Positions 58,450 to 64,000 of a stretch of DNA of 64,000 nt are shown piece after piece. Where the stretch lies: the IMG/VR virus record IMGVR_UViG_3300044691_000116, positions 1 through 64,000 of that record, one strand, 5' to 3'. Every line of letters begins with the position of its first letter. Position 1 is the first letter of the stretch. Made by a program: the position numbers and the translations under genes. A model generated the notes under the pieces. The model saw nothing but the letters and a program-made list of their open reading frames with translations, did no database searches and was not told where the DNA came from. The stretch is from a virus.

Positions 58450-59793
58450 TTAATCCGCCTCAAAGTGACGCTTGCCACGCGAAGCGGCAGCGATGGGTTT
58501 GATGTCCTCGGAGCTCTCGTTCCAGAGTTGGTAGCGCCCCTGGAAGTCCAGGCCGAACTTCCCCGTGGATCCGCTTCGGTTCGCCGCGACGCCACAGGCG
58601 ATCAACTTGTGCCCGAACGTATCGAAGTCGCGCACCGGCCAGAGGAAGATCACGGCGTCAGCGTCCTGCTCGATCGATCCGGACTCGCGCAGGTCAGAGA
58701 GCCGCGGCTCTTTGTCGGGTCGGCTCTCCACGTCGCGGTTCAACTGCGACAGCAGCAGAACGGCGCAGTCCAACTCCTTCGCCAGCGTCTTGATACCGCG
58801 GCTGATCTCGCCGATCTCCTCGTTTCGATTGGCGCCGGCTCGACCAGTGCTGCCTGAGCACAGCTGCAAGTAGTCGATCACCAGTAGCTTCAAGCCCTTG
58901 ACGGCGCGCGCCTTGCTACGGATGTCGTTGAGCGTCAGGCCGCCCTGATCGTCGATCCAGATCGGCACCCGGGACAGCGTCTCAACACCCTCGGTCATGC
59001 AGCCCCAGTCGTCGTTCGTCAGCTTGCCGGTCATGAGATTGCTGTAGGGGACTCGACCAACGTTGGAGATCGCGCGGTCTGTCACCTCGGTGTCCGGCAT
59101 CTCCTGGGTGAGGATCAGCGACGGCAGCCCGTCGTCTTTGGCGAACGTCGTTGCGATTTGGGCGCACAGACTGGTCTTGCCGACCTTCGGTCGCGCAGCC
59201 ACGACGTAGACCTTGCCTCCGCGCAGTCCACCGGATAGGAGGCGATCCAGAGTTGGGATCCGTGTTCGCCAGGCGCTCGGGATCTCGCCCATGGACAACG
59301 CGGTGTAGTAGTCGATCCGGTTGATCAGAAGATCACTGATCAGCCGCGGCATCTTGCGCACGGTCTTGTGTGCCATGCCGCTAAAGAGCGCCGTGATCTG
59401 CTCAAGTCGGCCGTTCAACTCGCCATCACCCTCGGCGATCGCTGCCGCCTCCTCGATGGCCGCGGACAGGTTTCGCTCAATCGAGGCGATGCGCAGGATC
59501 TCGGCGTAGCGCCGCGCCGCGCGTGGACTGCCCAGGCTCTGCGCAATCGCGTTGATGTCCGTAACGGACAGGTCGTGCGTGCCGAGTTCGCCGAGCTTCT
59601 GGTGCACCGTGAGCACATCCACGGCCTTGCTCGCCATCACGAGCGCCGACACCGCAACGAAGATGGCTCGATTGCCGACGTTGACGAAGTCCCGCTCGGT
59701 GACCACGTCCGCCACCCGGTCAAAAGTCTCCGGGTGCGTGATGATCGCCGACAGCAGTGCATGCTCGGTGTCGAGGCTGAAGGTACGGCTCAT
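58450..59793 (-). CDS. dnaB: Replicative DNA helicase DnaB-like
   Basis: 447 residues. An N-terminal helical domain (EHALLSAIITHPETF, VTERDFVNVGNRAIF) is followed by a RecA-like motor: ARPKVGKTSLCAQIA (Walker A about residue 205), LILTQEMPDTE, and LLVIDYLQLCSG (Walker B). It ends with LSDLRESGSIEQDADAVIF. The phage brings its own helicase, so only a loader and host polymerase are needed. It overlaps the upstream replication protein gene by 4 bases. Confidence 0.92.
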   Translation of the reverse strand: MSRTFSLDTEHALLSAIITHPETFDRVADVVTERDFVNVGNRAIFVAVSALVMASKAVDVLTVHQKLGELGTHDLSVTDINAIAQSLGSPRAARRYAEILRIASIERNLSAAIEEAAAIAEGDGELNGRLEQITALFSGMAHKTVRKMPRLISDLLINRIDYYTALSMGEIPSAWRTRIPTLDRLLSGGLRGGKVYVVAARPKVGKTSLCAQIATTFAKDDGLPSLILTQEMPDTEVTDRAISNVGRVPYSNLMTGKLTNDDWGCMTEGVETLSRVPIWIDDQGGLTLNDIRSKARAVKGLKLLVIDYLQLCSGSTGRAGANRNEEIGEISRGIKTLAKELDCAVLLLSQLNRDVESRPDKEPRLSDLRESGSIEQDADAVIFLWPVRDFDTFGHKLIACGVAANRSGSTGKFGLDFQGRYQLWNESSEDIKPIAAASRGKRHFEAD

Positions 59794-60722
59794 GCGGGCA
59801 CCTCTTCAGTCTCTTCTTCGTCCGGAACGTAGCCCTGGTCGTGGTAGTCGCTCTCCAGAACGCGATTCCACTTCTCCTGCGCCACGATCCACTCAAGCTT
59901 CGCAAAGAATCGCCGCCGACCCGGCGAGGGTTCAACCTTACCCGTGAGGAACGGGCTCGTCGCGACGAATCGAAACAGCTTGGCAAAGAAGCGAAGGCCG
60001 TCATCCTGCGTCTTCCAGCCTTTCTCCTTGGCAGTTTCGCGCCAACGAGTTCGGAGAGCCTCCGCACGCTTGCCGTTCCACAACGCTGGGTTGTGGCGCG
60101 GATTGTCCGGCAGCAGCTTTTCCCACAAGGCAAGGATTTCGCCGTGAGGGCAGTCGGGGTATGCCAACTTCCGAGCCTTGCCGCCAGTCGCGGTGGGCGA
60201 ATCGCCAGATTCGGACGAAGCATCACCGTTAGGTGATGCTGGGTTTACTTCTTCTCTCCTCTCCTCTTCTCTAGGCGTGACATCGTCATCGGTGGCGTGA
60301 CATGGCGTGACATGGCGTGATGTGTCTTCGTTTGGTTTTGTTTGGTTGTCGGCGTCGGCGTCACGGGCGCGTTGCCGGCGCTTTCTCTCCGTTGCGTTGT
60401 CGTCGTCCCGCTCGCGCTTTGGCTGGCGCCTGTCCCATGCCTCAAGCCGCCCCGATGCGCGAATCACCATGGCCTTGTCGACCATGACGCCGTAAACGCG
60501 CTCAGCGTCACCTTCTTCCATGCCGAGCAGGAAGTCGATGGATTCAAAGTCGGGCATACCGGGGTTGCCGCGATCTTCCGAGGCGCTGGCTGCCTCCATG
60601 AGTAGGTGCCACATCGCGATGACATCGCCGCGACGCACCCTAGCCTTCGATGCCACAAGCCCGAGTTTCGGGTCCGACACCGTGCCGTGGTGCGCGCGAT
60701 ACCATTCGATGCCACCAGCCAT
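59790..60722 (-). CDS. Phage replication protein (O-like/DUF1376-type)
   Basis: 310 residues from an ATG at 60722. Residues 1-110 form a winged-helix replication domain (MAGGIEWYRAHHGTVSDPKL, RRGDVIAMWHLLMEAAS). A charged linker follows (EREDDDNATERKRRQRARDADADN in pieces). The C-terminal part resembles proteins placed before DnaB in phages (LPDNPRHNPALWNGKRAEAL, KLEWIVAQEKWNRV). Likely binds the phage origin and recruits DnaB. Confidence 0.72.
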   Translation of the reverse strand: MAGGIEWYRAHHGTVSDPKLGLVASKARVRRGDVIAMWHLLMEAASASEDRGNPGMPDFESIDFLLGMEEGDAERVYGVMVDKAMVIRASGRLEAWDRRQPKRERDDDNATERKRRQRARDADADNQTKPNEDTSRHVTPCHATDDDVTPREEERREEVNPASPNGDASSESGDSPTATGGKARKLAYPDCPHGEILALWEKLLPDNPRHNPALWNGKRAEALRTRWRETAKEKGWKTQDDGLRFFAKLFRFVATSPFLTGKVEPSPGRRRFFAKLEWIVAQEKWNRVLESDYHDQGYVPDEEETEEVPA

Positions 60723-60943
60723 CAGCGCAGGCCCTCCTGCTTGCGGTGGGCGGCCAGCAGCCGCTCCGACTCTGAGCGCGAGTTCAGGCCCGCGGCCTTG
60801 ACCGCGTCGAGATCGAGCATGTCGATGCCGGTCGTCTCGGGCGGAAATACCTCGCAAGCCGTCAGGCCGTGGCGACGTGCGATCTCGCGGCACTCCGCGA
60901 TGGCGTGCAGGCGATCATTTGCCAATTGGAGAGGCTGGCTCAC
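60722..60943 (-). CDS. Hypothetical helical protein, 73 aa
   Basis: GTG at 60943 overlaps a TGA (GTGA). Sequence LQLANDRLHAIAECREIARR is a helix, followed by TGIDMLDLDAVKAAGLNSRS. Probable small DNA-binding or replication accessory. Overlaps the replication gene by one base. Confidence 0.55.
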   Translation of the reverse strand: MSQPLQLANDRLHAIAECREIARRHGLTACEVFPPETTGIDMLDLDAVKAAGLNSRSESERLLAAHRKQEGLR

Positions 60944-61239
60944 GAGAACAACGCTCCCTGCGCTTCGCCGACCGCGGCCAGCCGGACGGGGTGGATCTGC
61001 CTGCCGGAGACGTTGCAAGCGCGCGTCGGGCCGAGCTCTAGCACACCCAGGTGGCGAAGGTCATTGCACCGACCAGACACCGTATTGATCGGAAGCCCCG
61101 TCGCGCGGCACAACTCCTGCAAGCTGTAATTCCTGCCGACAGAGATGGCGTCGACGATGATCTGCTGCTGCCGCGAGAGGGTACCGTCCGCGCGGATGGC
61201 TTCGTAGGCCTCGCGGCTGGTTGAGGCGACGTTTGTCAT
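60940..61239 (-). CDS. Winged-helix DNA-binding protein, 99 aa
   Basis: Starts at 61239. It has LSRQQQIIVDAISVG and YSLQELCRATGLPINTVSGRCNDLRHLGVL, a complete winged helix as seen in early phage regulators next to replication genes. No cofactor domain. Could bind the replication origin or an early promoter. Confidence 0.72.
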   Translation of the reverse strand: MTNVASTSREAYEAIRADGTLSRQQQIIVDAISVGRNYSLQELCRATGLPINTVSGRCNDLRHLGVLELGPTRACNVSGRQIHPVRLAAVGEAQGALFS

Positions 61240-61778
61240 GCGACCCCGTTCCAGTTGAAGGCGCTCGCCGCAGGGATCACCACAGACTTTCTGGCGGTTC
61301 CGCGCCGAATGTTCCCGGCGTGCGTCTTGCTGATACCGTGTCGTGCCGCGCACGCATCGAGGCTGTCGGTGCTAGCGCGAATATCAGTGATATGCGAATC
61401 ATCCAGGCGCGACTGCGCTCGGCGCCCTATCGCCACCTTTGCGGCGTGCAACATGGGGTTTTTGCGCGGGTGTCTCTGGCACGCAGCCGATAGCGTACCG
61501 GCGCGCCAATGCCCTGGATTGGCGCAAGTGCTGACGCCGCAGTGCGGATACCAGACCACATCCGGCGCCGGCCGCTTCCCCGTCTTCAGAAAGCAGATGA
61601 CGCCGCCGATTGTGACGGTGGCGCGAAACTCAGCGAACCAGAGTTTCGGGGTGCCGCGGCAGTCCAGCGCCAGTTGCCAGAGCCAGCACGCATCCTCACC
61701 GTCTGCGACGCGGGATCGCGCTTTGAGGTCGTTGGCGGAACGAACGCCGCCGAGGTATTTTCCAAGCACGTGCGCCAT
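61236..61778 (-). CDS. HNH-like homing endonuclease
   Basis: 180 residues from an ATG at 61778. DGEDACWLWQLALD, the HCGVSTCANPGHWRAGT segment (an HNH_3-type core with a Cys pair), then a C-terminal helix-turn-helix (LDACAARHGISKTHAGNIRRG). This is the architecture of free-standing HNH endonucleases in phages. The usual first catalytic His is not obvious, so it may be inactive. Confidence 0.6.
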   Translation of the reverse strand: MAHVLGKYLGGVRSANDLKARSRVADGEDACWLWQLALDCRGTPKLWFAEFRATVTIGGVICFLKTGKRPAPDVVWYPHCGVSTCANPGHWRAGTLSAACQRHPRKNPMLHAAKVAIGRRAQSRLDDSHITDIRASTDSLDACAARHGISKTHAGNIRRGTARKSVVIPAASAFNWNGVA

Positions 61779-61779
61779 C

Positions 61780-62124
61780 TCAACTCCTCGCCTTCGGCTG
61801 CCAAGCCGGCACGACGACGGAATCGAATTTCGACGAGAAGCCCGGTGGCCAATCGAGGCGAAAGACCGGCATTGGTGGCACCGGCGCCCCATCCATCGGA
61901 GTCATCCGCCACATGATTCGTCCGGTCGAATTCCTCATTCGCTCGACCCAGCCAGCCTCGACAGCAGCCTTGAGCGTCGACGGGACGGCGTTACCTTCGA
62001 CGCCGAGCGCCCTGGCCATCACGCAGTTTCGTGACCAGGCGCCAGCTGGCTTGCTGCGTTGCTGGGTCTTGAGCCAAGCGACCATTCGAGCCTCGTCGGA
62101 TCCTTGCTTCGGCGCGTAGCTCAT
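61780..62124 (-). CDS. Winged-helix-like phage protein, 114 aa
   Basis: MVAWLKTQQRSKPAGAW and VMARALGVEGNAVPSTLKAAVEAGWVER resemble a winged helix typical of phage early regulators. The last third is Pro-rich. It overlaps the next gene by 4 bases. Confidence 0.6.
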   Translation of the reverse strand: MSYAPKQGSDEARMVAWLKTQQRSKPAGAWSRNCVMARALGVEGNAVPSTLKAAVEAGWVERMRNSTGRIMWRMTPMDGAPVPPMPVFRLDWPPGFSSKFDSVVVPAWQPKARS

Positions 62125-62387
62125 ACCGCCGGTCTCCCCGCCTCGAACGCGTCGCGAAAGCCATTGGCGATCTCGGTGCCGATGTCGAGCGGTGCGGCAT
62201 CAGCGGGCCGGCGCGCGATCCATTCCGGCATCCTCGATTGGTCGCCACGGTTGCGGCACACGCCTTGCCTCGCCAAGTCGTCGGTGATGCGATCGATCTC
62301 GACAATATCCCCGCGGGAAGCGGCATGGATAAGTGCGTCCCTTTCGTTCAGTCCGAACGTGAGGGCGATGTGTGGGTGCGTGAGCAT
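62121..62387 (-). CDS. Hypothetical protein, 88 aa
   Basis: Starts at 62387 (MLTHPHIALTFGLNERDAL). Small soluble protein containing IDRITDDLARQGVCRN; it overlaps the next gene by 4 bases. No domain recognised. Confidence 0.55.
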   Translation of the reverse strand: MLTHPHIALTFGLNERDALIHAASRGDIVEIDRITDDLARQGVCRNRGDQSRMPEWIARRPADAAPLDIGTEIANGFRDAFEAGRPAV

Positions 62388-62440
62388 GGTGGGTTCCTCG
62401 AAGGAAATCAGTTGGTGCGGCGCCAGCAAGCGCCCTTCAA

Positions 62441-62875
62441 TCAGGTGGCGCGAATTTCCTTGAAGATCCGGCGCTCTATCTCGCGCTCCATCCTTTCGCG
62501 CTTCAACTCCTCCAACGCGATGCGGAGCCGCATCTCCGTCTGGGTCTCCACGTGGCGCAGCGTCGTAATGTCGTAATTGCGCGAGTGCAGCAGCCACAAC
62601 ATCGGCGCCTCGTTCTCGGCGACATCCATGAACAAGTTCAACTTGTCCTGTGGAAAATTCGCGGATCCGGCCTGTCCCATGATTCGAGACCACTGCGCCT
62701 GATCCTTCACGACACCGGTAGCGCCGTAGAACTGCGCGTCATCCTTACCGCTCAACGTCTGGCACAGATGCAGCGCCTTCGTGAACGTCGGCTGTTTGTA
62801 GATCAGCGCCGGGTCGATCGCCTGCATTGCTGGGCGATTGGTCATTTCAAACTGCATCGCCGCATCATTCGTCAT
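62441..62875 (-). CDS. Early regulatory-type protein, 144 aa
   Basis: The sequence (KALHLCQTLSGKDDAQFYGATG, then SRIMGQAGSANFPQDKLNLFM) fits phage proteins with an HTH-like region at the head of the early operon. The last 45 residues form a long charged helix (EELKRERMEREIERRIF). It is the first gene in the leftward early row visible before the divergent start region. Possible regulator of early/late switch; not certain. Confidence 0.55.
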   Translation of the reverse strand: MTNDAAMQFEMTNRPAMQAIDPALIYKQPTFTKALHLCQTLSGKDDAQFYGATGVVKDQAQWSRIMGQAGSANFPQDKLNLFMDVAENEAPMLWLLHSRNYDITTLRHVETQTEMRLRIALEELKRERMEREIERRIFKEIRAT

Positions 62876-62922
62876 GATTTATGACTCGGCATGACTCGTT
62901 CAGTTGGGCAAAAAAAGTTGCA
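62876..62922. promoter_or_regulatory. Candidate operator/promoter region with ATGACTCG repeats
   Basis: ATGACTCG occurs at 62881-62888 and 62891-62898, and GTCAT at 62871-62875 makes an inverted copy of ATGAC. The stretch lies between a minus-strand gene start (62875) and a possible + strand start (62923) with a CATAAA-like box at the minus-strand start. It looks like a control region but no consensus promoter is clear. Confidence 0.35.
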
Positions 62923-63144
62923 ATGAATGCATGGACAACTTCAGCGACGCAACGAGTGAAACCAACCAACGACATGTGGGCGATGGCTGCCGTCCAATCG
63001 CTCCTCAAGCGAGCCTGTACGACGATCTCGCGGGAATACGCCTTCCTGGCCGGGGACATTGCGGTGCCAGATACGAAGCTGTTGGCGCAAGCCTTGGAGA
63101 AGGCACGCAGGAAGGCACCAGGAAGGCCGACACGGAGGGGTTGA
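62923..63144 (+). CDS. Hypothetical small protein on the + strand, 73 aa
   Basis: An ATG at 62923 starts a helical protein (MWAMAAVQSLLKRACTTISRE, LLAQALEKARRKAPGRP). It would be divergent from the gene at 62441 and convergent with 63159. An earlier in-frame ATG at 62881 lies too near the other gene. A minus-strand frame overlaps it, but its product is less protein-like. Uncertain. Confidence 0.4.
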   Translation: MNAWTTSATQRVKPTNDMWAMAAVQSLLKRACTTISREYAFLAGDIAVPDTKLLAQALEKARRKAPGRPTRRG

Positions 63145-63158
63145 ACGGCCCGCATGCC

Positions 63159-63527
63159 CTACCCCTTCACCGCTTCAGCGGCTTCCTCGCGGAGCGTGTC
63201 GATGGCGAACTGCGGCACGTTGTAGCCAATACCCCTCAGGAATTCGAGCTGGTCGGCGCAAGTGGCAGCGTCGGGCAACGAGAAGGATTCGCCGTCGTAC
63301 GGCAAGCCGATCTCGGCGCGCAGGGACGCATCGAGAATGCGCATGACTTCTTGATGGCGCGCGACGTAGGCGTCCACGTTCGCAGCGGTCATTTCCACGC
63401 GGGGCGGGAATGGCTCGCACGGCACAACACGATTGCCAGCGACGTAGATTTGGAAGTAGCCGTCGCAGTGCTCGAAACAGTAGATGTCCGAGGCAAAGTC
63501 GTCGGAGCTGAATCGACAGTAGCTCAT
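63159..63527 (-). CDS. Hypothetical phage protein, 122 aa
   Basis: Starts MSYCRFSSDDFASDIYCFE, a beginning I recognise from a common small phage protein. The second half is helical (EVMRILDASLRAEIGLP). Function unknown. Confidence 0.65.
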   Translation of the reverse strand: MSYCRFSSDDFASDIYCFEHCDGYFQIYVAGNRVVPCEPFPPRVEMTAANVDAYVARHQEVMRILDASLRAEIGLPYDGESFSLPDAATCADQLEFLRGIGYNVPQFAIDTLREEAAEAVKG

Positions 63528-63530
63528 GAC

Positions 63531-63740
63531 TCAGCACCCTCCCCGCAGCCGACGCCGGATTTCAGCGTCGGCTGCGACGGCTTTACGATGCCGCTCGGGC
63601 GCTTGCATCTGGTACTTCAGGTACGCCCACTGGATCTCCACGCTCCAGTAAGGGATGCGCTCTTGCAACGCCGCCGCAAGCGTGCCCATGGTCCGACCAA
63701 TTGGGCCTGCCGTCAGAGAGATCCAAGTAACGAGGCGCAT
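63531..63740 (-). CDS. Hypothetical protein, 69 aa
   Basis: An AGGAG site lies 7 bases before the ATG at 63740, supporting this start. Contains PYWSVEIQWAYLKYQMQAPE. No domain is recognised. Confidence 0.55.
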   Translation of the reverse strand: MRLVTWISLTAGPIGRTMGTLAAALQERIPYWSVEIQWAYLKYQMQAPERHRKAVAADAEIRRRLRGGC

Positions 63741-63743
63741 CGC

Positions 63744-64000
63744 TTACTCCTGCGACCAGCGCCCGCAGCGATGGTCGATCGGTGCGACCATCAACAGGCC
63801 ACGCGGAGTGGTGTTGACCGGCTCCGGGGCCTTGCGGATCAGCGCGAGAGCTGCAGCGAGTTCGTCGGCGTCGACCTTCTCACCGCGGAAGTAGATGGTG
63901 CTGGGCGCAGGGGCCTGCGCGTTCTTGGCGTCCATGGCGGCAATGCCAGGCTCATCGTCAGGACGAACATAGTTCCTCTCGGCCAGCCATTCGCCGAAGT
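63744..64000 (-). CDS. Hypothetical protein, 5' end beyond the window
   Basis: The frame is open from the right edge through FGEWLAERNYVRP to a stop at 63744, so at least 85 residues are present. An internal ATG at 63935 is possible but has no ribosome site. The C-terminal half has TIYFRGEKVDADELAAALA. Not recognised. Confidence 0.55.
   Translation of the reverse strand, partial: FGEWLAERNYVRPDDEPGIAAMDAKNAQAPAPSTIYFRGEKVDADELAAALALIRKAPEPVNTTPRGLLMVAPIDHRCGRWSQE

Noticed and set aside
62865-63155. Minus-strand frame of 96 codons opposite the + gene at 62923
   Set aside because: It crosses the start of the gene at 62875 and encodes an irregular hydrophobic product; the + strand reading looks more like a protein. 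Neither is certain.

Overview
The window is almost entirely the genome of a temperate phage with a contractile tail (myovirus morphology). It is either an integrated prophage or a circularly permuted phage contig. GC content is high, genes are tightly packed with many ATGA/GTGA overlaps, and family content suggests a proteobacterial host, most likely a betaproteobacterium. Support for that host is the PEP-CTERM protein, the DUF2591, DUF1566 and DUF7696 small phage genes, and the PBSX-type terminase with DUF2184, DUF2213, DUF3383 and DUF4054 structural genes. The host assignment is inference.

Left arm (1-12800, all + strand). It opens with a complete diversity-generating retroelement (DGR): two tandem DUF1566-type target genes with variable repeats VR1 (89-178) and VR2 (592-686), avd (729-1091), the template repeat TR (1264-1358) and a reverse transcriptase (RT) of the DGR class. 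All 17 TR/VR differences I could align fall on TR adenines, which is the signature of adenine-specific mutagenic retrohoming. After the DGR come about twenty small early-type genes, including a pentapeptide-repeat protein and a cytosine-C5 methyltransferase with a long alternative frame. The arm ends with a MerR/AlpA-like excisionase and a tyrosine integrase whose stop codon lies 1 bp from a complete tRNA-Val(CAC) gene.

Junction (12800-14825). This holds the tRNA, a set of short direct repeats that look like integrase arm sites, a small zinc-ligand protein, an O-antigen-polymerase-like membrane protein (a serotype-conversion candidate), strong inverted repeats, and a + strand promoter/terminator pair that could produce a small RNA of about 115 nt.

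Right arm (14826-64000, almost all - strand, transcribed right to left). From the right edge: early/replication genes (winged-helix protein, replication protein, DnaB), then HNH-like, HAD, DUF7696 and NinB genes, then a zinc-finger protein resembling Q antiterminators. Next comes a block of receptor/polysaccharide-active proteins (fibres, SGNH esterase, beta-helix spike, GH5-like glycosidase). These are followed by terminase, portal, head morphogenesis, a Nudix-DUF2213 protease/scaffold fusion, capsid, connectors, sheath and tube. Then come the tail chaperone with a -1 frameshift, tape measure with a transglycosylase domain, baseplate, tail spikes, holin, GH19 endolysin and Rz/Rz1. The arm ends with a metallophosphoesterase, a broken GIY-YIG homing endonuclease and a DUF5664 nucleotide hydrolase. 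Intergenic hairpins with T-tracts punctuate the late operon, which fits an antitermination scheme.

Two + strand cargo genes interrupt the minus-strand late region: a secreted PEP-CTERM protein between terminase and glycosidase, and a small membrane protein between two fibre genes. The int-tRNA-late-gene order is what a circular lambda-like map gives at attP. No CI-type repressor is visible, and it probably lies beyond one of the window edges.
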